Shown here piece after piece: positions 10,780 to 27,529 of a DNA stretch of 64,000 bases. The translations under genes were made by a program, and so were the position numbers. Positions within the stretch are counted from its first letter, which is position 1. The number at the start of each line of letters is the position of its first letter. The DNA comes from Rutidosis leptorrhynchoides (Eukaryota > Streptophyta > Magnoliopsida > Asterales > Asteraceae). The notes beneath the pieces are model-generated. The model was not told where the DNA came from. It did no database searches and was given only the letters and a program-made list of their open reading frames with translations. The stretch covers positions 8,989,501 to 9,053,500 of the forward strand of contig NC_092341.1 of NCBI RefSeq assembly GCF_046630445.1. The letters run 5' to 3'.

Positions 10780-13700
10780 TGATGTATACTGCCGGAGTAA
10801 AAAATCAATCAAATGGTGGAGATATTTGTATTGCAGACAGTGGTGCCACTCACACCATACTCAAATCTAAAAAGTATTTCACAGACTTGAAAGCAACGGA
10901 AGGAACTATACATACTATATCAGGTCCTGTGGACTTAATAAAAGGAATGGGAAAGGCAAAATTCATGTTACCAAATGGTACGAATTTTCTGATAAATAAC
11001 GCCTTATTTTCTCCCATGTCAAAGAGAAATTTGTTAAGTTTCTCCGACATATACCAAAATGGATATGATTATCAGTCAGTGACAACAGAAAATGAAAAAT
11101 ATTTAAGTATCACTGATAAGAATCGTGTAATTGAAAAACTACCAAGACTTCATTCTGGTTTACATTATACACATATAAATGTACCTGAAGTAAATGTGGT
11201 AGTTAAAGAAAAATCATGTGATCCTGTAATGATCAGTTTGTGGCATGAGAGATTAGGCCACCCAGGATCAACAATGATGAAAAGAATAATACAAAATACA
11301 CATGGACATCCATTGGCGGATCAAAGGATCCCTCATGATGCACTTATCCCATGTACATCATGCTCACTTGGAAAATTGATAATAAGACCATCACCTCTTA
11401 AGGTTGAAAAAGAATCACCAATGTTTCTTGAAAGAATTCAAGGTGATATATGTGGACCAATTCATCCACCATGTGGACCATTTAGATATTTTATGGTCCT
11501 AATAGACGCATCTAGTAGATGGTCTCATGTTTGTCTATTATCAAGTAGAAACATGGCATTTGCAAAATTTCTTGCTCAAATTATTAAATTGAGAGCACAT
11601 TTCCCTGATTATACTATTAAAAGGGTAAGGCTGGATAATGCTGGTGAGTTTACATCTCAAGCATTTAATGATTTTTGCATGTCTATTGGGATTGTTGTTG
11701 AACATCCTGTTGCTCATGTGCATACACAAAATGGTTTAGCTGAATCACTAATTAAACGATTGCAGTTAATAGCTAGACCATTGATAATGAGAACAAAACT
11801 CCCAGTATCGGTATGGGGTCATGCAATTTTACATGCTGCATCATTAATTCGCATTAGACCAAGTGCAAGTCATACATATTCTCCTTTACAACTTGCTTTT
11901 GGCCATCAGCCAAATATTTCCCATCTTAGAACATTTGGTTGTGCGGTTTATGTTCCTATCGCACCACCACAACGCACTGAAATGGGTCCTCAAAGAAGGA
12001 TGGGAATATATGTTGGATACGAAACATCTTCAATCATAAGATATATTGAACCCATGACGGGTGATGTTTTTACAGCACGTTTTGCTGATTGTCACTTTAA
12101 TGAAACATTGTTCCCTAGATTAGGGGGAGAAATAAAAAATAAAGAAAATGATGTTTCATGGTATGAACCTCAATTAATGTATCTTGATCCTCGTACAAAA
12201 GAATGCGAGACCGAAGTTCAAAAAATAATGCATATGCAAGAACTTGCGAATAAATTGCCTGATGCATTTACAGATACAAAAAGAGTAACTAAATCATATA
12301 TACCAGCAGTAAATGCTCCAGCTTGAATTGAAATTCCAAAAGCTGACAATAAAATCACTCATGAGTCTTTGCCACGCCTGAAACGTGGTAGACCAATTGG
12401 TTCCAAAGATAAAAATCCTCGAAAAAGAAAAAATCAGCTGATAATGAGGTAAAAGAAAGTGTTCAAGAAGAACCACAAATCAATACTCCTTCTTCAGAGG
12501 AGATTGATGATGTCAATACAGAAATTGCAATCAATTATGCACATTCAAAAATAGTATGGAACCGGAATGAAATGAAAAATCTTGATGAGATATTTTCATA
12601 TAATGTTGCATATTACATCATGAATGATGATGATGATCCAGAACCAAAATCTGTCGTGGAATGTCAAAATAGACATGATTGGGATCATTGGAAAGGAGCA
12701 ATACGAGCTGAAATTGAATCGCTCAATAAAAGAAAAGTTTTCGGATCTATTTTGCTCACACCTAAAGATGTGAAACCTGTGGGGTATAGATGGATTTTTG
12801 TGCGAAAAAGAAATGAGAAAAATGAAATTACAAGGTATAAAGCTAGACTTGTAGCTCAAGGTTTTTCTCAAAGACCAGGAATTGATTATGAGGAAACGTA
12901 TTCTCCTGTTATGGATGCAATTACTTTTAGATACTTAATCAGCCTGGCAGTTTCTAAAAATTTAGAAATGCATCTCATGGATGTTGTTACTGCTTATCTA
13001 TATGGATCACTTGATAGTGATATATATATGAAGATACCTGAAGGATTTAAGGTATCGGAATCATCCAATGCAAAACCCAAAGAAATGTACTCAATTAAAT
13101 TACAAAGATCTTTATATGGGTTGAAACAATCGGGTCGCATGTGGTATAAACGATTAAGTGATTACTTGATAAGCAAAGGGTATACCAATAATCTTATTTG
13201 CCCATGTGTTTTCATTAAGAAAACAACATCTGGATATGTGATCATAGCTGTTTATGTTGATGATCTTAATATCATAGGTACAAATAAAGAGATCCATGAA
13301 GCCATTCAACTTCTAAAGAAAGAATTTGAAATGAAAGATCTCGGAAAAACCAAGTATTGCCTTGGTTTACAAATTGAACATATGCCTAATGGTTTACTTG
13401 TACATCAAACAACATATACTGAAAAGATTTTAAAACGTTTTAATATGGACAAGGCAAAACCATTAAGTACTCCTATGGTTGTTAGATCACTTAATGTTGA
13501 CACTGATCCATTTCGTCCCTGTGAAGATCATGAAGATATCCTGGGACCAGAAGTACCATATCTTAGTGCAATTGGAGCTCTTATGTATCTTACAAATTGT
13601 ACAAGACCTGACATTTCTTTTGCAGTTAATTTGTTGGCAAGGTTCAGCTCAGCCCCTACCAAAAGACACTGGAATGGGATCAAACACATATTTCGATACC

Positions 13701-14251
13701 TTCGAGGAACTACTGATTTAGGATTATTTTATTCTAACGAATCAAAACAAGATTTGGTTGGTTATGCAGATGCAGGTTATTTATCTGATCCACATAAAGC
13801 TAAATCTCAAAATGGATATATATTCCTAAATGGAGGTACTGCAATATCATGGCGTTCTCAAAAACAAACACTTGTTGCAACATCATCAAATCATGCTGAA
13901 GTGATTGCATTACATGAAGCTACTCGAGAATGTTTTTGGTTGAGATCAATGACACAATTCATTACTGATTCTTGTGGACTAGAACGCGATAAAAGTCCAA
14001 CAACTATCTATGAAGATAATGCAGCTTGCATAGCACAGATGAAAGAAAGGTATATCAAAAGTGACCGAACAAAACACATACCTCCTAGATTCTTCTCATA
14101 CACTCAAAATCTCATTAAGGACAACCAGATTGAAATGAGATATGTGCAGTCCAGCAAAAACTCTGCTGATCTTTTCACGAAAGCACTTCCAACTGCTATT
14201 TTCAGAACACACGTTCACAACATTGGCATGAGACATGTTCAAAAGATGTAA
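10780..14251 (+). pseudogene. pol: Element A Pol (protease-integrase-RT-RNase H), two lesions
   Basis: The first open part (to the TGA at 12324-12326) holds protease (DSGATHTI near 10840), the GAG-pre-integrase motif (LWHERLGHPG) and an integrase core with the DDE residues visible (LIDASSRW, RLDNAGEF, TQNGLAESL). The second part (12572-14251, another frame) holds RT (YRWIFVRKRN, YKARLVAQGFSQ, catalytic YVDD) and copia RNase H (GYADAGY, ATSSNHAEV, EDNAACI). Between them are one nonsense codon at 12324 and a frameshift near 12420-12450. The bases 10635-10780 are open but hydrophobic and unlike protease. The true Pol start is unclear. Confidence 0.88.
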
Positions 14252-14387
14252 CAACTGAAGCGATGTCTACTTGAGGGGGAGTCAACTCCATGCTGCACTC
14301 TTTTTCCTTAGCTAAAGTTTTTTCCCACTGGGTTTTCTTTAGCAAGGTTTTTAACGAGGCGGTACTAGTTATTCTCTAATAAAATTG

Positions 14388-14402
14388 TCATCCAAGGGGG
14401 AG
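14388..14402 (+). promoter_or_regulatory. Element A polypurine tract
   Basis: CCAAGGGGGAG directly precedes the 3' LTR at 14403. It is the expected plus-strand primer site. Confidence 0.8.
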
Positions 14403-14712
14403 TGTTATAAAAGTAATAATTGGATGATAATTTTATTATTATTTTATATATTGCATAGTATATTTTTTTGAGTATAAATAGGTGTGTTGTGTTAGAGTTT
14501 ATGAGAGGTATTATTTTGGTTAACACACACTCTCTCTATAGATTTCAAATGCCACCAAACTCTCATTGTACATTTTCCTATAAATAAAAAACCAATTACT
14601 CATACCTTTTGTTCAACCCTTTTTTCTCCGTTTTACAGTATCTCTATCTCTATATACCTTCTACAGTCAAGAACCACTAAAAAGGTAGTTATAAGCCTAC
14701 CGAATTATAACA
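14403..14712 (+). repeat. Element A 3' LTR
   Basis: It matches the 5' LTR (8110-8420) except for one base in the CACACTCTCT run and one missing base in the CCCTTGTTTT stretch. It is followed by the target duplication GTTTG. Its promoter would point toward the GDH-like gene. Confidence 0.95.
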
Positions 14713-15841
14713 GTTTGATCAGTAAATAATTATTTTTTTCTAATAACATTTGACATTATTATTATTATTATATAACCTTAATTCAAGAAAAACTACTTCC
14801 TATATTTTTATTTAATTTTTTCACCAAATTCATCTCTCTTTATTTCACTTCCCCCAATTTCTTTCTACTATTATCTTCTGTTCTTCTGTTGGTTCATACT
14901 CTTTTCAGCTCTGTTTCCATATAAAAAACTCACTTCCTGTAGTATTAAATTAAATACACAACAATAAAGTTACCATCTTTCCTTTTACTCATCATCTAGG
15001 GTTCTTATATCTCATATCTATAGTTCGTATATATGCTTAATTCTCTAATTTAAGTATGATCCACTCCCAAAACTAATGCCTGATCAAGGTTCAATAACCA
15101 GTTGACTCTCTTCATTAATTTCACACAACACTCAAGAAGTCAAATCAGAGTCCAGTAAGTTCCCGAATTTAGTTAATTTCTTTTGGGTTGAATTTATTTG
15201 TAATACTATTTTGTTATATTGTAATAAAGTTACAATCTTTGGGTGGAAATCAATTGGGTTTTATGAAATCTTGAATTAGGTGTTTTTTGGAATTATGCTT
15301 GAAACTATAATTAGGGTTTTATGTAATTGGGTTTCTAATTTGCAATACTAGCTTGTTTTATTTCTAATAAAGTTACAATCTTTTTCCTTGTTTAATTTAC
15401 AGTTTCTTACATATGAAGTGTATCTGGTAGATTTTTATTCTGTCTGTATGCTCAATGTTGAAATTTAATTTCAGTTTGACATAACTTTTAGGAAATTAGA
15501 AAGTGGGGGTCAATATAATTATTCATGACGTTGAATATTGACAAATCATTAACTTTTCCTAGTTATTATTTTGATTTTGAGCTTATTTGTGGTTTTGTTA
15601 TATGAGAAAAAATAAAAATTGAGTTAGCCAAGTAATGTACAACCAAAGGATATGGCTTGGTTTATATTGCAGCTTTTTGCACTATAAGTGAATGCAGCTA
15701 TTTTTTTTCAAATAGGGCGAAATTGTCTACTCTCTTTTTTGCTAAAAAAAATTGTGGTTCTGCATTTACGCAGAGTAAAAATAGGCCGAGTGTGGACTAC
15801 ACATGTGATGCTGAATGTTGCTACCAGTTGTAGGGTTAGGG
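14713..15841 (+). promoter_or_regulatory. Promoter, 5' UTR and probable 5' UTR intron of the GDH-like gene
   Basis: CATATAAAAAAC near 14920 is a TATA-box candidate, downstream of pyrimidine-rich sequence. A donor GTAAGT at 15155 and an acceptor TTTACGCAG ending at 15773 suggest a 5' UTR intron. The leader before the chosen start has several upstream ATGs: a two-codon ATG-TGA at 15803, an out-of-frame ATG at 15808, and an in-frame ATG at 15815. Translation of the main ORF may therefore be damped. These assignments need transcript data. Confidence 0.45.
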
Positions 15842-20800
<4,959 letters not shown>

Positions 20801-21763
20801 TTTGATCATGTTGTAAGGCGTTAAATGAGGAAGTTAATTGCTCAACGCGTATATATAGTTTGTAGATGAAGATTGTTGTCTATAAGCAGACCAATTTTAA
20901 GAATGAGACAGTTGTTGATAAGGAAAACAATTGTGTGATGTAGGATTGTGTGTAATGGTTTAAATTGTGAAAACTAATAAATACTCATTTTAATATAAGC
21001 AAGATCTTTTTATCTTTTTATATTTGAGCTATTTCAAATTATGATAATTCTGCCTAATGTGTTTGTGGTCATGAATAAGAAACAGAAAAAGAAAATGTGT
21101 ACATCAGTACATGAAGCTTCAAATGATAACCAACCTACATTTGTTGAATCATATGAGATGATCTTGTAATAAAGAGTTGAAATTACATTTCATAATCTTC
21201 TTAAACTTACTAAAATTGACGGTCAATTTGTACCATGCAATTATCAGACGACCTGCAGTCTCGAACCTGTTCAAGGCCAGTTCGTTCACTCGCCGTAAAA
21301 ATCTTTAGAATTTTTATAACGCAAAGATCTTGCAATCTTCAACTCCGATAATTAGAAATGCTTTGTCGATCCTTTCAAGACCTTTGGTATACAAAGAAGA
21401 AAATAGATATCGAAGGGCCATTGAGATAACGGTATTGAAATAACCTATCAGTTTTGAGGTAACGTGATCAATTTTTGAGATGTGACTATTTATAAATATT
21501 CGATATTCGTGATATGAGTGTGTGTTTGCCTAAAAGATAGATCATCTCATGTACATTTCAACATTTTCATGAAGTAAGTTTGATGGAAGTCCATGCAACA
21601 TCAGATATGCAATTATTTCACTTAAGTTTGCAAATGCCATGAACAGATGACGTTCAAATGATGCTTGTGCTAGCAAGGTTACTCAACATGTCGAGAATGG
21701 TGACAATTCAGAGTTGCCGTTGTGTTGTCTGCGTAGTGTGGTTTTAAATACGAACGGATATGT
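20801..21763 (+). other. GDH-like 3' UTR and intergenic DNA
   Basis: The 3' UTR probably ends near 21000 (AATAAATACTC near 20976 could act in polyadenylation). Nothing is recognised between about 21050 and 21760. Confidence 0.45.
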
Positions 21764-22294
21764 GGGGTTAAAGATGTCGTCAAGCCCGATCCAGGTAACA
21801 TTTTGGTCGATTCCCCGTTGGTTCAACCTTGTTCGAGACCCCTATATAAGGGTATCTTGGTTGGGACTATTCCTTCTTCGTTGTCGGGGTTCAACTCGGT
21901 TAATATTTTAGAGGAGGAAGATGATCGGTCCGAGTAATGAGGTTATTGGGGGTTCTTCGTTGGATCCGGGACAAGTCAAGAGTGCTCAAGATGTTTCTGT
22001 CTGAGTTTCGATTTAGATGGTTTAGAAGACAATGAGGTTGTGACCAATGATTCTGCTTCTGTTGCTAAAAATATTGACAAATAGATTTGGGAAGAAAAGG
22101 AGTCATTCGCGGCATTTGATGAGATGATTAGTAATATTGAAGGCGAACCGGTTAAGGTTGTACTTATCAACTCAAGTGACCGCCTAAGGTACCGACTAAA
22201 GTTAGAAAACAAAAAAAGAAAAGACCGGTTTAGGGGCCGAGAGTAAACAACTCGGTTCAAGGATATTTGAGGTCCGGTTTGAAAGGTTCGTCTT
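21764..22294 (+). pseudogene. Decayed coding-like sequence (possibly LINE ORF1), split by element B
   Basis: From 21764 one frame reads as coding (GVKDVVKPDPG, ILEEEDDRSE), then stops. Later stretches with shifts and stops read NEVVTNDSASVAKN and FAAFDEMISNIEGEP, then a basic end. The sequence resumes after element B at 54575 and runs to a (TA)n tract, which could be a non-LTR 3' end. No RT or zinc knuckle is seen, so the LINE assignment is weak. Confidence 0.35.
22290..22294 (+). repeat. Left target-site duplication of element B (GTCTT)
   Basis: GTCTT here and at 54570-54574 flanks element B, proving that the sequences left and right of the 32-kb block were once contiguous. Confidence 0.9.
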
Positions 22295-25200
22295 TGTAGT
22301 GACCCGAACTTTTCCATGTTTATATATATTAATTGAGATTGATATTTACATGATTAAATGTTTCCAACATGTTAAGCAATCAAACTTGTTAAGACTTGAT
22401 TAATGGAAATATGTTTCATATAGACAATTGACCACCCAAGTTGACCGGTGATTCACGAACGTTAAAACTTGTAAAAACTATATGATGACATATATATGGA
22501 TATATATATATAGTTAACATGATACTATGATAAGTAAACATATCATTAAGTATATTAACAATGAACTACATATGTAAAAACAAGACTACTAACTTAATGA
22601 TTTTTAAACGAGACATATATGTAACGATTATCGTTGTAAAGACATTTAATGTATATATATCATATTAAGAGATTCATACATGATAATATCATGATAATAT
22701 AATAATTTAAAATCTCATTTGATATTATAAACATTGGGTTAACAACATTTAACAAGATCATCAACCTAAAGGTTTCAAAACAACACTTACATGTAACGAC
22801 TAACGATGACTTAACGACTCAGTTAAAATGTATATACATGTAGTGTTTTAATATGTATTTATACACTTTTTAAAGACTTCAATACACTTATCAAAATACT
22901 TCTACTTAACAAAAATGCTTACAATTACATCCTCGTTCAGTTTCATCAACAATTCTACTCTTATGCACCCGTATTCGTACTCGTACAATACACAGCTTTT
23001 AGATGTATGTACTATTGGTATATACACTCCAATGATCAGCTCTTAGCAGCTCATGTGAGTCACCTAACACATGTGGGAACCATCATTTGGCAACTAGCAT
23101 GAAATATCTCATAAAATTACAAAAATATGAGTAATCATTCATGACTTATTTACATGAAAACAAAATTACATATCCTTTATATCTAATCCATACACCAACG
23201 ACCAAAAACACCTATAAACACTTTCATTCTTCAATTTTCTTCATCTAATTGATCTCTCTCAAGTTCTATCTTCAAGTTCTAAGTGTTCTTCATAAATTCT
23301 ACAAGTTCTAGTTACATAAAATCAAGAATACTTTCAAGTTTGCTAGCTCACTTCCAATCTTGTAAGGTGATCATCCAACCTCAAGAAATCTTTGTTTCTT
23401 ACAGTAGGTTATCATTCTAATACAAGGTAATAATCATATTCAAACTTTGGTTCAATTTCTATAACTATGACAATCTTATTTCAAGTGATGATCTTACTTG
23501 AACTTGTTTTCGTGTCATGATTCTGCTTCAAGAACTTCGAGCCATCCAAGGATCCGTTGAAGCTAGATCCATTTTTCTCTTTTCCAGTAGGTTTATCCAA
23601 GGAACTTAAGGTAGTAATGATGTTCATAACATCATTCGATTCATACATATAAAGCTATCTTATTCGAAGGTTTAAACTTGTAATCACGAGAACATAGTTT
23701 AGTTAATTCTAAACTTGTTCGCAAACAAAAGTTAATCCTTCTAACTTGACTTTTAAAATCAACTAAACACATGTTATATATCTATATGATATGCTAACTT
23801 AATGATTTAAAACCTGGAAACACGAAAAACACCGTAAAACCGGATTTACGCCGTCGTAGTAACACCGCGGGCTGTTTTGGGTTAGTTAATTAAAAACTAT
23901 GATAAACTTTGATTTAAAAATTGTTATTCTGAGAAAATGATTTTTATTATGAACATGAAACTATATCCAAAAATTATGGTTAAACTCAAAGTGGAAGTAT
24001 GTTTTCTAAAATGGTCATCTAGACGTCGTTCTTTCGACTGAAATGACTACCTTTACAAAAACGACTTGTAACTTATTTTTCCGACTATAAACCTATACTT
24101 TTTCTATTTAGATTCATAAAATAGAGTTCAATATGAAACCATAGCAATTTGATTCACTCAAAACGGATTTAAAATGAAGAAGTTATGGGTAAAACAAGAT
24201 TGGATAATTTTTCTCATTTTAGCTACGTGAAAATTGGTAACAAATCTATTCCAACCATAACTTAATCAACTTGTATTGTATATTATGTAATCTTGAGATA
24301 CCATAGACACGTATACAAGGTTTCGACCTATCATGTCGACACATCTATATATATTTCGGAACAATCATAGACACTCTATATGTGAATGTTGGAGTTAGCT
24401 ATACAGGGTTGAGGTTGATTCCAAAATATATATAGTTTGAGTTGTGATCAATACTGAGATACGTATACACTGGGTCGTGGATTGATTCAAGATAATATTT
24501 ATCGATTTATTTCTGTACATCTAACTGTGGACAACTAGTTGTAGGTTACTAACGAGGACAGCTGACTTAATAAACTTAAAACATCAAAATATATTAAAAG
24601 TGTTGTAAATATATTTTGAACATACTTTGATATATATGTATATATTGTTATAGGTTCGTGAATCAACCAGTGGCCAAGTCTTACTTCCCGACGAAGTAAA
24701 AATCTGTGAAAGTGAGTTATAGTCCCACTTTTAAAATCTAATATTTTTGGAATGAGAATACATGCAGGTTTTATAAATGATTTACAAAATAGACACAAGT
24801 ACGTGAAACTACATTCTATGGTTGAATTATCGAAATCGAATATGCCCCTTTTTATTAAGTCTGGTAATCTAAGAATTAGGGAACAGACACCCTAATTGAC
24901 GCGAATCCTAAAGATAGATCTATTGGGCCTAACAAACCCCATCCAAAGTACCGGATGCTTTAGTACTTCTAAATTTATATCATATCCGAAGGGTGTCCCG
25001 GAATGATGGGGATATTCTTATATATGTATCTTGTTAATGTCGGTTACCAGGTGTTCACCATATGAATGATTTTTATCTCTGTGTATGGGATGTGTATTGA
25101 AATATGAAATCTTGTGGTCTATTGTTACGATTTGATATATATAGGTTAAACCTATAACTCACCAACATTTTTGTTGACATTTAAAGCATGTTTATTCTCA

Positions 25201-25545
25201 GGTGAATACTAAGAGCTTCCGCTGTTGCATACTAAAATAAGGACAAGATTTGGAGTCCATGTTTGTATGATATTGTGTAAAAACTGCATTCAAGAAACTG
25301 ATTTCGATGTAACATATTTGTATTGTAAACCATTATGTAATGGTCGTGTGTAAACAGGATATTTTAGATTATCATTATTTGATAATCTACGTAAAGCTTT
25401 TTAAACCTTTATTTATGAAATAAAGGTTATGGTTTGTATTAAAAATGAATGCAGTCTTTGAAAAACGTCTCATATAGAGGTCAAAACCTCGCAACGAAAT
25501 CAATTAATATGGAACGTTTTTAATCAATAAGAACGGGACATTTCA
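22295..25545 (+). repeat. Element B 5' LTR (about 3.25 kb)
   Basis: It matches the two parts of the 3' LTR closely; I saw scattered single-base differences and a 2-bp indel. No long ORF is credible inside. The uninterrupted target of element C is seen here near 22841 as TATATACATGTAGTG. Confidence 0.92.
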
Positions 25546-25546
25546 G

Positions 25547-25560
25547 TTGGTATCATAGCG
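25547..25560 (+). promoter_or_regulatory. Element B primer-binding site
   Basis: TTGGTATCATAGCG, one base after the LTR end, matches the initiator-Met tRNA 3' complement with one mismatch in TGGTATCAGAGC. Confidence 0.85.
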
Positions 25561-25752
25561 TTGGTCTTAGAGAACCAGAAATTTGCATTAGTGTGTCTTA
25601 TCGAGTTTGTTAGGATGCATTAGTGAGTCTGTACTTCGACCGTGTTTTCTTTAAAAATGATTGCTTAACATTTTGTTGGAAACTATATATTATTAACATG
25701 TATATATTATGTGATATATTAATCTCTTAACATGTTTGATATTGTGTGATAG

Positions 25753-26364
25753 ATGTCTACCTCTAGAACAAGTCCCATTGACTCACCTAATAATAATGAA
25801 GAGTCAAATGTAAATTGGAATGATTCGTGGACTGATTCACAAGTTCCCGAAGAGGAACCGGAAGAAGAGTCGGAACCGGAAGAAGAATTGGAACCGGAAG
25901 AAGAATCAGAACCGGATGAAGAAATAGAACCGGTGGGGGAAATAATAAAATGGTTAAGTAAAAGAAAATCCTCAACCAACCGACCAAGGTTAATTATGGT
26001 CAATGGTGTTTCCGCCAAGGAAGCAAAATATTGGGAGGATTACCAATTCTCCGATGAATCGGATTCCGACGAGAATTCCGATGATGTTATAGAAATTACC
26101 CCAACTGAATTTAAAAAGGCAAAAGAAATAATAAGGGAAAGGGCATAAAAATAGAGAAATCTAATTCCAATCCCGATGAACTTTATATGTATCGTCAACC
26201 CCCGAAGTCCTTAAGTTGTAACAATGACCCGGGAACCTCTAAACCACCAGGTTTTTCTAAACCAATGTGGAAAACGACGGCTCGTATTAGGGGAACATCA
26301 TATATCCCTAGAAACTTGGCAAAACGAACCAAAACCGAAGAAGAAGAAACAAGCGAGTCGGAAT
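25753..26364 (+). pseudogene. Acidic ORF of element B, frameshifted
   Basis: The first 131 codons (25753-26148) encode a strongly acidic protein with repeated S-E-P-E-E-E units (residues ~30-60) and a DESDSDEN stretch. After the stop, a second frame continues with coding character (SNSNPDELYMYRQPPKS, then KRTKTEEEETSESE) to a stop near 26364. This points to a single small indel near 26140. Function unknown. It lies between the primer site and the F-box ORF, a place where plant LTR elements sometimes carry extra genes. Element D has decayed remains of a leader ORF at the same place. Confidence 0.55.
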
Positions 26365-26504
26365 AAGATAGTTGTATTCGTGTGGTGTAATATATGTAAT
26401 ATAGTGTGCTTATGCTTTATGATATATGTAAAAATTGCTTGTATTAATAAGTATTTTTTTTTATGAATCTAACTCTTGTCTATTTTACAGTATAAAAACA
26501 CAAA

Positions 26505-27188
26505 ATGGATAGACAACCCAATATTTTAAGAGACCTACCCGGAGACATGATTGATGAAATCTTGTCTAGAGTCGGTCAGAATTCTTCGGCACAACTATTT
26601 AAGGCGAGATCAGTTTGTAAGACATTCGAAGAACGTTCCAAGAATGCCTTGGTTTATAAAAGGCTTTCGTTCGAAAGATGGGGGATATCACATTGGGAAA
26701 TCCATAAGTTACGATGTGTTTACTTTGACGCATATATTGCGGGGAACCCAAATGCTATTTTACGCAATGGGTTAAGAAATTATTTTGACTCAATATATCC
26801 GAATATTGGACTACGTGATTTAGAAAAAGCGGCTAACATGCAACATAAAGAAGCATGTTATGCTTACGGATTAGTAATGTCCGCTTCTCACCAAAGTGAG
26901 AACAAGAACATCGGGCTACAACTATTAAACAAAACTTTCCCACAAGTGACGGAGTCGGTAATTGGGGTAAGAAATGAGGTTTTTAGATTGTTACGGGACT
27001 GTTGGACATTACGTAACCCTCGTCCCTTTGACGACGTTACAACACGCTGTCTTATCAACGGCCATAACGGTTATGTTCCACAAGACCAAGGATGGGAAGT
27101 AATCCTAGTAAAACCAGAATGCATGACTTGTTTCTGGACGTATAAATTACGTGTCTTTATTGCCTTTGCTGAACGACTTGTGTACTAG
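26505..27188 (+). CDS. F-box protein (At1g67623/At2g35280-like) carried by retrotransposon B
   Basis: An intact 227-residue ORF begins ATGGATAGACAACCC. Residues ~6-50 form an F-box: LRDLPGDMIDEILSRVGQNS, then FKARSVCKTFEERSKN and VYKRLSF. Residues ~95-120 (LRDLEKAANMQHKEACYAYG) resemble the Sel1-like repeat after the F-box in Arabidopsis At1g67623-type proteins. The C-terminus has CMTCFWTYKL. F-box proteins bind SKP1 and bring targets to SCF ubiquitin ligases; the target here is unknown. It has no intron, sits between LTR and gag in the sense direction, and has no stop although the adjoining gag-pol has six. It could be a captured host gene, or a host gene copied with the element but not expressed. 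Confidence 0.8.
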   Translation: MDRQPNILRDLPGDMIDEILSRVGQNSSAQLFKARSVCKTFEERSKNALVYKRLSFERWGISHWEIHKLRCVYFDAYIAGNPNAILRNGLRNYFDSIYPNIGLRDLEKAANMQHKEACYAYGLVMSASHQSENKNIGLQLLNKTFPQVTESVIGVRNEVFRLLRDCWTLRNPRPFDDVTTRCLINGHNGYVPQDQGWEVILVKPECMTCFWTYKLRVFIAFAERLVY

Positions 27189-27378
27189 CTAGAATTATCT
27201 TCACAACCATCTTGTATCAAATTTATTGTGTGCTATATTTCATGCTATATGTAAAATAAGCGGTATTGTAAGTTTGTAAAATATTGTGTAAAAGTTTGAA
27301 CGCGGAATATTATTATAATCAGTTTTTCATATAGAATTGTAGTAGTTGAATTGTATATTAGCTACTAAGTATGAACTT

Positions 27379-27397
27379 AACGGGTAGGTACTACCCG
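27379..27397 (+). other. Internal polypurine-tract-like hairpin in element B
   Basis: AACGGGTAGGTAC at 27379-27391 is identical to the 13 bases just before the 3' LTR (32130-32142). CGGGTAG and CTACCCG form a 7-bp stem with a 3-base loop (27381-27397). It lies between the F-box ORF and gag. Confidence 0.7.
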
Positions 27398-27529
27398 AAT
27401 TTAAACTTATAAAACGCTAATATGAAGAAAAAGCTTTTATAAATGAGTTCATATTATGCTACGAAATACTATTAACTACACTTAATATTCTGTATGATTA
27501 ACTTGTTCCATTTGACTATTTTGAAGGAA

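Larger units (their letters stand above)
8110..14712 (+). mobile_element. Complete Ty1/copia LTR retrotransposon 'A'
   Basis: Order: 5' LTR 8110-8420, primer-binding site, repeat-rich leader, gag, protease, integrase, reverse transcriptase, RNase H, polypurine tract, 3' LTR 14403-14712. Integrase lies before RT, which defines the copia order. The target-site duplication GTTTG is perfect (8105-8109 and 14713-14717). By eye the LTRs differ by one substitution and one 1-bp indel, so the insertion is young. Pol carries one stop and one frameshift between integrase and RT, so this copy is probably not autonomous. Confidence 0.95.

Noticed and set aside
24535-24798. 87-codon minus ORF, also found at 53586-53822
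   Set aside because: It lies in both LTRs of B and has no motif.
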